Part shown: positions 1-6,997 of the stretch, piece by piece
How positions within the stretch are numbered: position 1 is the stretch's first letter
Layout: each line of letters opens with the position of its first letter
Source: Clostridiales bacterium
GTDB taxonomy: Bacteria > Bacillota > Clostridia > Oscillospirales > CAG-272
Reading direction: 5' to 3'
Length of the DNA: 32,482 nt
Assembly (NCBI GenBank): GCA_004554105.1
Contig: SFNW01000006.1
Location: 1-32,482 of the forward strand
Translations under genes and position numbers: made by a program
The notes under the pieces: generated by a model
The model's input: only the letters and a program-made list of their open reading frames with translations
The model's database searches: none
What the model was told of the DNA's origin: nothing

Positions 1-1
1 T

Positions 2-91
2 TTACGCATCCGCTTGCGCCCCGCGTTTTTGCTCGCCGCCGAAATCGGGGCGGCGATTTCCCCAAAGGGAAATGCGCAAAAACGCCTATAG
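2..91 (+). CDS. Possible 3' end of an upstream gene (unidentified)
   Basis: An open frame enters from the left edge and ends at TAG (89-91). Its codons favour G or C in third position, like real genes here, and a terminator-like hairpin follows at 168-188 on the same strand. A second frame (3-140, ending TGA) is also open and ends in a basic stretch, so the true frame is not certain. The 29 visible residues are not enough to recognise a family. Confidence 0.2.
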   Translation, partial: LRIRLRPAFLLAAEIGAAISPKGNAQKRL

Positions 92-167
92 CCGGTACAT
101 GGAGAAAATCAGCAAACGGATGCAAAAAAGTGAAAAGTGAAAAGAGAAGAGTGAAGAGATGCGGGCG

Positions 168-188
168 AAAACCGCAGGGCGGTTTTTG
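168..188 (+). terminator. Intrinsic terminator-like hairpin
   Basis: AAAACCGC (168-175), loop AGG, GCGGTTTT (179-186) followed by one more T. The stem is perfect and A/T-flanked as in bidirectional terminators. It suggests that a plus-strand gene ends just to the left. Confidence 0.45.
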
Positions 189-220
189 GCATTTGATTGA
201 AATTTTGCACCCACCCGTAG

Positions 221-241
221 GGGCGGATTCCATATCCGCCC
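221..241. repeat. GGGCGGAT hairpin repeat
   Basis: Perfect 8-bp inverted repeat GGGCGGAT (221-228) and ATCCGCCC (234-241) with the loop TCCAT. It sits directly before the GTGAAG hairpin array and has no T-run after it, so it looks like a short intergenic repeat unit rather than a terminator. Confidence 0.5.
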
Positions 242-245
242 GCAA

Positions 246-335
246 GTGAAGTATTCCCCTGCGGGGAAAGTGAAGCGGCTGCGCCGTGAAGTGCGCTTTG
301 CGCGTGAAGTATTCGGGGCGCGCCCCGAACGATGA
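246..335. repeat. Array of GTGAAG-spaced mini-hairpins
   Basis: Four copies of GTGAAG start at 246, 270, 286 and 304, with a degenerate GATGAA at 331. Each copy is followed by a different perfect hairpin: TTCCCC-TGC-GGGGAA (254-268), GGC-TGC-GCC (277-285), GCGC-TTT-GCGC (293-303) and the 18-nt palindrome TTCGGGGCGCGCCCCGAA (312-329). The spacer hexamer is constant while the hairpin sequence varies and only pairing is kept. No coding frame fits. The array lies immediately before the ribosome binding site of the VanY-like gene. Confidence 0.7.
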
Positions 336-377
336 ATTTCCTTCGCACCATTTTGTAAATTTTCAAAGGAGAAGCGT

Positions 378-1457
378 ATGGACAGACGTCCCGACATGGA
401 CGCGCTTGCCGCCGCAAAGCGCAGGCAGTATGTAAAAAAGAAAAAGCGTGAGCGTGTCATTATCGTATCGCTTCTGCTTGTCACCATTCTCGCGGTATGG
501 GGATTGATTTTTTCGATTCTCTATCAGCTTCGGGCATCTACCTTGCCGCCTCCCGTCGAAACAGGCTCGACCGAGGCACTGCCGCCCGTCGAGACGACGG
601 CGCGCCTGCCGCAGGAGACGATAGCCACCGCGCCGCCGACTACACAGAGCCTTACGCTCACCGCCGATGATTTGCATACCGGCGACCTGATTTTGGTTTC
701 CACGCTGCTCGGCCGCGCGTATGTTTTCCCGAAAGACGAGAGCGGGCTTTTGACGCTCTACGGCAACAAATCCGACAGCTATCGCGTCAGTTCCTCGGCG
801 ATTCGGCTGAAAACCGAGGTCGTCCGTGCGCTTGACACGATGTTTGACGCCTGCTTTGCCGAGACCGGCTGCCGCGACTATCAGATTACGCAGGGCTACC
901 GCACGCTCGAAATGCAGACCGAGATTTATGACAGCTATCGGGAGACCTACGGCGAGGAGCAGGGCGCACTGCTTGCCGCCATGCCGGGCTACAGCGAGCA
1001 TCATTCAGGGCTCGCGTTTGACATGAACGTCTATACGTCGGCGGGTGTGAGCTATTCGCTCGGCACTGCGGGTCAGACAGACCCGGTTTATAACTGGATT
1101 TACGACAACGCTGCGAAATACGGCTTCATTCTCCGTTATCCCGAAAGTAAGACGGGCGTGACCGGCATCACAAACGAGCCGTGGCACTTCCGCTACGTCG
1201 GGCGCGGACACGCCGCGTACATGACCGAAAACGGTCTCACGCTTGAGGAATATATCGCGCTGCTCTACAAATACCCCGAAAACGGCGAGCATCTTTCCTT
1301 TACCTATGACGGCGTTTCTTACGAGGTGTTCTGCAAAAAGGCAGGCGCGGACGGCACGGCGACGGTCACGCTGCCTGCCGACGCGGACTATGCCGTGTCG
1401 GGCGACAACGATGCGGGCTTCATCGTCACGCTGATAAAGGCGGTCGCCGCCGACTGA
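378..1457 (+). CDS. VanY/DacY-like D-alanyl-D-alanine carboxypeptidase, membrane anchored
   Basis: A 359-residue peptidase M15B-type protein predicted to trim the terminal D-Ala from peptidoglycan stem peptides outside the membrane. A Lys/Arg-rich cytoplasmic start (residues 15-26) precedes one membrane segment (about 27-49) and a Pro/Thr-rich linker (55-95). The catalytic domain shows the SxHxxGxAxD signature at 206-215 (zinc ligands H208 and D215) and EPWH at 267-270 (general base E267, zinc ligand H270). ATG 378 follows AAAGGAG with good spacing. The domain is followed by about 60 extra residues of unknown role. There is no vanHAX-type resistance cluster nearby, so a cell-wall remodelling role is more likely than glycopeptide resistance. 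The family assignment is firm; the in vivo substrate is inferred. Confidence 0.9.
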   Translation: MDRRPDMDALAAAKRRQYVKKKKRERVIIVSLLLVTILAVWGLIFSILYQLRASTLPPPVETGSTEALPPVETTARLPQETIATAPPTTQSLTLTADDLHTGDLILVSTLLGRAYVFPKDESGLLTLYGNKSDSYRVSSSAIRLKTEVVRALDTMFDACFAETGCRDYQITQGYRTLEMQTEIYDSYRETYGEEQGALLAAMPGYSEHHSGLAFDMNVYTSAGVSYSLGTAGQTDPVYNWIYDNAAKYGFILRYPESKTGVTGITNEPWHFRYVGRGHAAYMTENGLTLEEYIALLYKYPENGEHLSFTYDGVSYEVFCKKAGADGTATVTLPADADYAVSGDNDAGFIVTLIKAVAAD

Positions 1458-1522
1458 GCCGCCGCACCGTGCGGCTTGCATTCATTTCCCAACTGACTTT
1501 CTTTTATATGGAGGAATATATT

Positions 1523-2014
1523 ATGTTTTGCAAAAATTGCGGCAAAGAGCTTCCCGACGGCGTCAAGTTCTGCACAAACTGCGGTGCGACGGTTGACGGC
1601 GCACAGAATGACGGCGCGAGCGGGCAGACGACCTACACCGGCACGGTAAACGGCGGCGGCAACGCAAACGCACCGAAAAATCGGAACATCGGCGTTTGCA
1701 TTCTGCTTTCCATCGTGACCTGCGGGATTTACGGCATCGTATGGCTCGTTCAGATGGTCGATGAGCTGAATGCGGCGGCAAATGATCCGAACGCGACAAG
1801 CGGCATCACGGTCTTTCTGCTTTCGCTCATCACCTGCGGCATCTATCAGCTGTACTGGTTCTACAAGGCGGGACAGCAGGTCAACCAGGCAAAGACCGCG
1901 CGCGGTATGGCGGTAGATTCGAACGTTTCGATTCTCTATCTCGTCCTCGGCATTTTCGGTCTCAGCATCGTCACCTACGCACTGCTCCAGAACGAGCTGA
2001 ATCAGCTCGCGTAA
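1523..2014 (+). CDS. Zinc-ribbon DUF4234 membrane protein
   Basis: A 163-residue protein with an N-terminal zinc ribbon (C3, C6, C17, C20, two CxxC pairs), a Gly/Asn/Thr-rich linker (25-52) and three hydrophobic segments (about 55-77, 96-115, 136-155). The twice-repeated TCGIY motif in the membrane part is typical of DUF4234. The frame is open upstream to a GTG at 1469, but GGAGG at 1511-1515 fixes the start at ATG 1523. The function is unknown for the family. The next gene begins one base after the stop, so the two are almost certainly co-translated. Confidence 0.85.
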   Translation: MFCKNCGKELPDGVKFCTNCGATVDGAQNDGASGQTTYTGTVNGGGNANAPKNRNIGVCILLSIVTCGIYGIVWLVQMVDELNAAANDPNATSGITVFLLSLITCGIYQLYWFYKAGQQVNQAKTARGMAVDSNVSILYLVLGIFGLSIVTYALLQNELNQLA

Positions 2015-2015
2015 G

Positions 2016-2387
2016 ATGGAAAATCGGCTGCGCAGGGTCTGTCTCGGTGCGGGCGGCCTGCTCCTTTGCGGGCTTGCCTACGCGCTGTGGCTCCGTGTCG
2101 TCGGCCTCGGCATTCCCTGTATCTTTCACACGCTGACCGGACTGGACTGTCCGTCCTGCGGCGTCACCCGTATGTGCATGGCACTGCTGCGCCTCGATTT
2201 TAAGGCGGCGTTTCACTGCAATGCGGCGATTTTCTGCCTGCTTCCGCTCGGAATTGCCGTTGCGGCAAGGCAAACTTATGTCTATGTGCGGTACGGCAGA
2301 ATGCAGCTCGAACGGTGGGCGATGGTTTCTGTCGTACTGATGATTGTCGTTCTGCTCGTTTTCGGCGTGGTGCGCAATCTCGTGTGA
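2016..2387 (+). CDS. DUF2752 membrane protein
   Basis: A 123-residue protein with hydrophobic segments at about 8-30, 68-86 and 98-119, and the diagnostic CPSCGVTRM motif at 45-53 between the first two. This matches the DUF2752 family, whose function is not known. ATG 2016 follows the TAA of the DUF4234 gene by one base, with no separate ribosome binding site, which implies translational coupling. A strong terminator follows, so this ends the transcript that may begin before the VanY-like gene. Confidence 0.85.
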   Translation: MENRLRRVCLGAGGLLLCGLAYALWLRVVGLGIPCIFHTLTGLDCPSCGVTRMCMALLRLDFKAAFHCNAAIFCLLPLGIAVAARQTYVYVRYGRMQLERWAMVSVVLMIVVLLVFGVVRNLV

Positions 2388-2400
2388 ACGCGTTTGATTC

Positions 2401-2442
2401 AAAAGAGAAAAACGGTCATTTTCGCCGTTTTTCTCTTTTTTT
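2401..2442 (+). terminator. Strong rho-independent terminator
   Basis: A perfect 15-bp stem, AAAAGAGAAAAACGG (2401-2415) with CCGTTTTTCTCTTTT (2425-2439), loop of 9 nt, followed by further T residues. The A-run on the left arm would let it work on both strands. It separates the DUF2752 gene from the CorC-like promoter. Confidence 0.9.
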
Positions 2443-2469
2443 CTTTGATTTGCTCGGTCGGCGCGGGGG

Positions 2470-2499
2470 TTGACAGGGTTTGCCGAAAGATGGTATAAT
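2470..2499 (+). promoter_or_regulatory. SigA-type promoter of the CNNM/CBS gene pair
   Basis: TTGACA (2470-2475), an 18-nt spacer and TATAAT (2494-2499) preceded by TGG, which also gives an extended -10. It lies between the terminator at 2401-2442 and the gene starting at 2555. The frame of that gene is open back to 2480, but that would place its start inside this promoter. Confidence 0.9.
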
Positions 2500-2554
2500 T
2501 ACTTTTACATACAGTTTTTTTATTTTTGTACGAAAAAAGGAGTTGGTTCCCTCA

Positions 2555-3838
2555 ATGGACGGCGACGTGGGTCGATATTGGCAGATTTTCTTTTACATAT
2601 TGCTGATTTTCGGCGGCGCCTATTTTGCAAGCGCGGAAAGCGCTTATGTCAGGGCGAATAAAATCCGGCTGAAATCGGCGGCGGAAGACGGTGATAAGCG
2701 TGCAAAGCGCGCGCTGTACATCACCGAACATTTTGACAAAGCGCTGACCACGATTCTCATCGGCAACAACATCATGCACCTTGCCTGTTCCTCGCTTGCC
2801 ACCGTGCTTGCGATTGAGATTTTAGGCGAGGGGCATACGGTGCTTGCGACGCTTGTGACCACCGTGATCGTTTTTCTGTTCAGCGAGATGCTGCCCAAGA
2901 GCCTCGCGAACACGAAGAGCGAGACGCTCGCGCTTGCCTATGCGCCGTCGATGTCGGCGCTGATGAAGCTGCTGCAGCCGATTTCGTTTGTTTTTGTTAA
3001 AATTACCGATTTCTTTTCGGCACTCTTCGGCGGCGGTCAGGACGAACGCATGACCGAGGAGGAATTAGAGACGATCATTGACCAAGTGGAGGACAGCGGC
3101 ACGCTCGGCGAGGAGCAGACCGACCTGCTCCGCAATGCGGTCGACTTCACCAAGACCCCGGTCGAGGACGTCATGACCATGCGGGAGGACATCGTCGGCG
3201 TGGAACTTCACGCTGACGAGGACGAGGTGCTTTCGGCGGTGCGCGAGACCGGCTTTTCGCGTCTGCTCGTCTATGACGGCGACGTTGACCATGTGGTCGG
3301 CGTACTGCCGGTGCGCGAGTATCTGCGCGCCTATCTGCGCCGCGGACGCGTTAATCTGCGCCGCGTGGTGACCGAGCCGAAGTATGCCGCGCCCGATGCG
3401 GCAATCGACGACCTCTTAAACGAGATGAGCCGCGGCAGAAAGCAGTTTGTCGTCGTCCGCGAGGGCGACAAAACCGTCGGTATTGCGACGGTTGAGGACT
3501 TCCTTGAAGAACTGGTCGGCGAGATCTGGGACGAGAACGACGAGTACGACGAGGACTTTATCAAACTCGGCGGCAACTACTTTGAGATTGCGCCGTCGAT
3601 GAAGGTGCGCGAGGCACTTTCGCGTATCGGTCACCCGCTGCCCGAACTGTCCGAGCAGAAAAAGACGCTCGAAGCATGGCTGCGCGCAAACATCGAGGGC
3701 GATCCCGAGGAGGACCGCGGCTTTGTCTTCGGTCTGCTTGCCGTTATGGCGGGACCCGTCGAGGACGGCGAACTCAAGAGCGTCATTATCCGCCTTTGTG
3801 AAACCGAAGAAGAAGCAAAGGAGGAAATCGAGAAATGA
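2555..3838 (+). CDS. CNNM/CBS-domain (CorC/HlyC-type) membrane protein 1
   Basis: A 427-residue protein: CNNM transmembrane domain (about 8-160, with the conserved small-residue helix FASAESA at 24-30 and the E-x-LPK motif at 111-115), a tandem CBS pair (about 205-325) and a C-terminal CorC_HlyC domain (about 335-420). Family members act in Mg2+ or other divalent cation transport or resistance at the plasma membrane; 'hemolysin' is a legacy name. ATG 2555 is preceded by AAGGAG at 2537-2542, a rather long 12-nt spacing; a TTG at 2543 would touch the Shine-Dalgarno and is unlikely. Its last 4 bases overlap the next gene, a paralogue, so the two are probably made in fixed ratio and may form a heterodimer (inference). 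Confidence 0.88.
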   Translation: MDGDVGRYWQIFFYILLIFGGAYFASAESAYVRANKIRLKSAAEDGDKRAKRALYITEHFDKALTTILIGNNIMHLACSSLATVLAIEILGEGHTVLATLVTTVIVFLFSEMLPKSLANTKSETLALAYAPSMSALMKLLQPISFVFVKITDFFSALFGGGQDERMTEEELETIIDQVEDSGTLGEEQTDLLRNAVDFTKTPVEDVMTMREDIVGVELHADEDEVLSAVRETGFSRLLVYDGDVDHVVGVLPVREYLRAYLRRGRVNLRRVVTEPKYAAPDAAIDDLLNEMSRGRKQFVVVREGDKTVGIATVEDFLEELVGEIWDENDEYDEDFIKLGGNYFEIAPSMKVREALSRIGHPLPELSEQKKTLEAWLRANIEGDPEEDRGFVFGLLAVMAGPVEDGELKSVIIRLCETEEEAKEEIEK

Positions 3839-5106
3839 GTTATCTTTTAATCGTCATTCTGATTTTCTGCTCGGCATTCTTTTCGGGGACCGAAATCGCC
3901 TATACGTCGGTCAACCGCGTCCGCCTGCACAAACTGGCGGAAAACGGCAGCCGCGTTGCCAAACTCGCCGACCGCATTTCGGAGCGGTTTGACGACGCAC
4001 TGACCGCCGTGCTTGTCGGCAACAATTTTGTCAACATTGCGGCGTCCGCTGTGTCCACCACGATTGCGCTGTCGATTGCCAAGCAGTTTGCGGACGGTAA
4101 GAATTCGACCGGCATCGCGGCGACGGTCGCGACCGTCATCATTACAATCATCATTCTGATTTTCGGCGAGATCGTGCCGAAGGTCATCTGCAAACAGAAT
4201 TCGGAGCGCGCCGTCTGCCTGACGGCATACCCGCTCGCTTTCTTCATCATTCTGTTCTACCCGATTACCTTCCTCGTGTCCAAACTGCTGAAACTCTGCT
4301 CGCACTTCTGGGGCAAGCCGGACGACAGCATTTCCGAGGAGGAACTTGCCACGCTGATTGAGACGACCGAGGAGGACGGCGGTATCGACGAGGAAAAGAG
4401 CGAACTTTTGCAGAGTGCGCTGGAGTTCTCGGACATCACGCTTGCCGAAATCATCACCCACCGCACAGAGGTGCTGGCGCTCGACATCGACGAGAGCGAT
4501 GCGGAAAATCTGCGCATCATCAACTCCTCCAAGCACAGCCGGTTGCCGGTCTACAAGGACAGCATCGACAACATCGTCGGTATTCTCAACATCAACCGGT
4601 TTTACAAGCAGCGGACGGTTGACCCAGGCTGCACGGTAAAGGACGTGATGAGCGACCCCGTCATGATGCACGGCACGGTGAAACTGCCGGTCGCACTGGA
4701 CGAAATGCGCGAGCGGCAGATTCAGCTTGTCATTGTGCTGGACGAATACGGCGGTACGCTCGGCGTTGTCACGATGGAGGACATTCTCGAGCAGATCGTC
4801 GGCGACATCTGGGACGAGAGCGACGAAATCGTCGTCGACATTGAGAAAAACGAGGACGGCAGCTACCGCGTCCGCGGCGACGCCAACGTCTACGATATGT
4901 TCGACGAACTTGACGTGGACGACCGCGATTTCGAGTCCGACTGCAACACGGTCGGCGGCTGGTGCGCCGAAATGCTCGAGCAGAATCCCGAGGTCGGCAT
5001 GGCGTTCGACTACAAGAATCTGCACGTTGAAATCACGCGCGCAGACGACGTTTGCGTCGAGGAAACGCGCGTCACCGTCCTGCCCGAGCCCGAAGAAGAA
5101 GAATAA
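3835..5106 (+). CDS. CNNM/CBS-domain (CorC/HlyC-type) membrane protein 2
   Basis: A 423-residue paralogue of the preceding gene with the same order: CNNM membrane domain (about 1-155, including the FSGTEIAYTSVN segment and FGEIVPK), a CBS pair (about 200-325, with DEYGGTLGVVTMEDILE near the second repeat) and a CorC_HlyC domain near the C-terminus with an acidic tail. The start overlaps the upstream stop as ATGA (3835-3838), a classical coupling arrangement. A terminator follows directly. The family is certain; the transported ion cannot be read from the sequence. Confidence 0.9.
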   Translation: MSYLLIVILIFCSAFFSGTEIAYTSVNRVRLHKLAENGSRVAKLADRISERFDDALTAVLVGNNFVNIAASAVSTTIALSIAKQFADGKNSTGIAATVATVIITIIILIFGEIVPKVICKQNSERAVCLTAYPLAFFIILFYPITFLVSKLLKLCSHFWGKPDDSISEEELATLIETTEEDGGIDEEKSELLQSALEFSDITLAEIITHRTEVLALDIDESDAENLRIINSSKHSRLPVYKDSIDNIVGILNINRFYKQRTVDPGCTVKDVMSDPVMMHGTVKLPVALDEMRERQIQLVIVLDEYGGTLGVVTMEDILEQIVGDIWDESDEIVVDIEKNEDGSYRVRGDANVYDMFDELDVDDRDFESDCNTVGGWCAEMLEQNPEVGMAFDYKNLHVEITRADDVCVEETRVTVLPEPEEEE

Positions 5107-5111
5107 ACGAC

Positions 5112-5151
5112 AAATCGCACGGAAGATTCAGATTTTCCGTGCGATTTTTTG
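5112..5151 (+). terminator. Rho-independent terminator after the CNNM/CBS pair
   Basis: AAATCGCACGGAA (5112-5124) pairs perfectly with TTCCGTGCGATTT (5135-5147) and is followed by a T-run. It lies six bases after the stop of the second CNNM/CBS gene. Confidence 0.9.
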
Positions 5152-5164
5152 TTGAATCGACCGT

Positions 5165-5193
5165 TTGACAAATCAATCACAAGACTCTATAAT
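5165..5193 (+). promoter_or_regulatory. Consensus SigA-type promoter of the ATPase operon
   Basis: TTGACA (5165-5170), exactly 17 nt, TATAAT (5188-5193): a perfect match to the housekeeping consensus. The leader of about 90 nt before atpB contains an imperfect hairpin CATATCC (5214-5220) / GGATATG (5235-5241) and an unconfirmed 16-codon reading frame (5231-5281) that ends 6 nt before atpB. Confidence 0.93.
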
Positions 5194-5287
5194 TGTTACT
5201 ATATTTTTATTTGCATATCCTAATAATACTATGTGGATATGTGAATCCGGCACGCTTCGGCGCGCCGCAAAGGAGGCTTGATGCCGA

Positions 5288-6133
5288 ATGAAACAAACCA
5301 AGCGCACCGCGCTGATTGCGTGGCTTGTGCTGCTCGCCGTGCTGCTCATCGCGGCGCTGCTCGTCCCGCCGGCGGGCGGTGAGCGCGAGTCGATTCGCGA
5401 GACGATGCGCGACGCCGTCTTGCACGAAACCAACAAAATTTCGCTGTTCGGATTGCTCGAGGTCAACCCTGCGGTGATTTCGGCGATGGTCGTGTCGGGC
5501 GTGCTGCTGCTGTTCGCCGCGCTCGTCCGCATCTTCGCGATTCCCCGCTTCAAGACCGTGCCGGGCAGATTTCAGCTTTTGCTCGAAAGCGCGGTCGGCT
5601 ATTTTGCAAAGCTCGCCGAGTCAAACAGCCCGCACCGCAACCGCTTTCTCGGCGGCTACGTCTTCGCGGCGGGCGCGTATATCTTCATCGGCACGCTGTT
5701 TGAGCTGTTCGGCGTGCAGGTACTGACCACAACCGGACTGTCGATGGCACTGCCTGCGCCGCTCTCGGACATCAACGCCGCGATTGCGCTCGGCTGTCTG
5801 TCCTATCTCGTCATTCTGTCGGGCGGCGTCGCCGGAAACGGGCTGCGCGGCGTCGGGAGCACCTTAAAGGACTTCTCGCTGCCGATTTCGATGAGTTTCC
5901 GCCTGTTCGGCGCGCTGCTCAGCGGTCTGCTCGTAACCGAGCTTGTCTATTCATACATTCATTTGAGTTTTGTTCTGCCGGTTGCGGTCGGCGTGATGTT
6001 CACGCTGCTGCACGCGCTGATTCAGGCCTATGTGCTGACCATGCTCACCGCGCTGTTCTACGGCGAGGTGTCCGAGCCGCACCCGAAGAAGCAAAAGAAC
6101 AAAGCAAAACAGGAAAAACAGGCTGCTGCCTGA
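5288..6133 (+). CDS. atpB: F-type ATPase subunit a
   Basis: A 281-residue integral membrane subunit that forms the two ion half-channels facing the c-ring. The key segment is SFRLFGALLSG: R205 is the essential arginine. The normally conserved Asn of RLFGN is Ala (209). PLSDINAAIALG (158-169) and QAYVLTMLTALFYGE (246-260) are the other family signatures. A hydrophobic first segment (8-28) and a basic, Lys/Gln-rich C-terminal tail flank the core. AAAGGAGG at 5269-5276 selects ATG 5288; an ATG at 5281 is out of frame. It is the first gene of a seven-gene operon; no atpI precedes it. Confidence 0.95.
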   Translation: MKQTKRTALIAWLVLLAVLLIAALLVPPAGGERESIRETMRDAVLHETNKISLFGLLEVNPAVISAMVVSGVLLLFAALVRIFAIPRFKTVPGRFQLLLESAVGYFAKLAESNSPHRNRFLGGYVFAAGAYIFIGTLFELFGVQVLTTTGLSMALPAPLSDINAAIALGCLSYLVILSGGVAGNGLRGVGSTLKDFSLPISMSFRLFGALLSGLLVTELVYSYIHLSFVLPVAVGVMFTLLHALIQAYVLTMLTALFYGEVSEPHPKKQKNKAKQEKQAAA

Positions 6134-6154
6134 ACTTTTTGGGGGTATAGAACC

Positions 6155-6523
6155 ATGAAAACGACATTGAAAAGAAGCTTCGCACTGATTCTCGTCGCCG
6201 CCTGCGTCTTTGCACTCGGCGTGACTGTATTCGCCGCCGATGAGGCAGCAGCAGCCGCCGTCGTGACCGACGGCGAAGCCGCGGTCGCCGCCGCGGACGG
6301 CACGGGCAGCAAGGCGCTCGCCGCCGCAATCTGCGTCGGGCTTGCCGCCGCAGCGGGTGCAATCGCCATGGGCATCGCGATCGCGAAGTCCTCCGAGGGG
6401 ATTTCGCGCCAGCCCGAGGCGTCCGACAAGATTCGCACCGGGTTAATGCTCGGTCTTGTCTTTATCGAGACTGCGATTATTTACGCGCTGATTGTCGCGA
6501 TTCTGATTATCTTCGTACTGTAA
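6155..6523 (+). CDS. atpE: F-type ATPase subunit c with signal-peptide-like N-terminal extension
   Basis: A 122-residue proteolipid; the usual subunit c is 75-90 residues. The C-terminal about 70 residues are a normal c hairpin: helix 1 (53-80), the polar loop RQPE (85-88), helix 2 with the ion-binding carboxylate E105 in the segment FIETAIIYAL. In front lies a basic, hydrophobic signal-like segment (1-27, possible cleavage after VFA) and an Ala/acidic stretch (28-50). At the position of the Na+-ligand Gln of Na+-type c subunits this protein has Met (72), although Thr106 and Tyr110 are present, so proton coupling is a weak inference. A G-rich ribosome binding site precedes ATG 6155. Confidence 0.92.
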   Translation: MKTTLKRSFALILVAACVFALGVTVFAADEAAAAAVVTDGEAAVAAADGTGSKALAAAICVGLAAAAGAIAMGIAIAKSSEGISRQPEASDKIRTGLMLGLVFIETAIIYALIVAILIIFVL

Positions 6524-6535
6524 GGAGGGAGAAGC

Positions 6536-6997
6536 GTGGGTGTCCCGCTGAATATCGACTGGCAGCAGATTTTGCTCCACCTGTTCAACTTTGTGTTGCT
6601 CGCGGGCGGACTGTATTTCCTGCTCTACAAGCCGGTCAAACGCTTTATGGATAAGCGCGCCGCGTATTTTGCCTCGCTTGAAGCCGACGCGAAAGACAAG
6701 GAAGAAAACGCGCGGAAGCTCGAAGCCGAATACCGCGAGAAACTGTCCGACGCAGACGCCGAAATTCTGAAGCAGCGTGCGGCGGCGCAGGCGGCGGCGG
6801 AAAAGGAAGCCGGCGCGATTCTCGCCGAGGCGAAAAAGCAGAAAGAGAAGATTCTCGCCGATGCGCGCGACGCGGGCAGACGCGAGAAGGATAAAATGAT
6901 TGAGGACGCGCGCGGCGAAATCGCGGCGCTCGCGGTCGAGGCGACCGCAAAACTGCTCCGCGACAGCGAAGCGGGCGGGGAGGCGCGCCATGCGTAA
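6536..6997 (+). CDS. atpF: F-type ATPase subunit b
   Basis: A 153-residue peripheral stalk subunit with one N-terminal membrane segment (about 9-31), the typical [12 protein letters not shown] motif after it, and a long Ala/Lys/Glu-rich coiled coil (about 45-145). It starts at GTG 6536 behind AAGGAGGGAG. The length is ordinary, so there is no b-delta fusion and no long N-ATPase-type b. Its last 8 bases overlap atpA, leaving no room for atpH between them. Confidence 0.93.
   Translation: MGVPLNIDWQQILLHLFNFVLLAGGLYFLLYKPVKRFMDKRAAYFASLEADAKDKEENARKLEAEYREKLSDADAEILKQRAAAQAAAEKEAGAILAEAKKQKEKILADARDAGRREKDKMIEDARGEIAALAVEATAKLLRDSEAGGEARHA

Noticed and set aside
246..335. CRISPR array
   Set aside because: The period is 16-27 bp, the constant part is only 6 bp, the variable parts are themselves palindromes, and no cas gene is nearby.
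378..1457. Part of a glycopeptide-resistance cluster
   Set aside because: The VanY-like gene has no vanR/S, vanH, ligase or vanX neighbour; stand-alone VanY-type enzymes are common in Clostridia.
3847..5025. Minus-strand open frame of 392 codons
   Set aside because: It is antisense to the second CNNM/CBS gene and has no ribosome binding site or recognisable domain.
5232..5240. DnaA-box-like TGTGGATAT
   Set aside because: A single 8 of 9 match within the ATPase leader, better explained as part of the small CATATCC/GGATATG hairpin.
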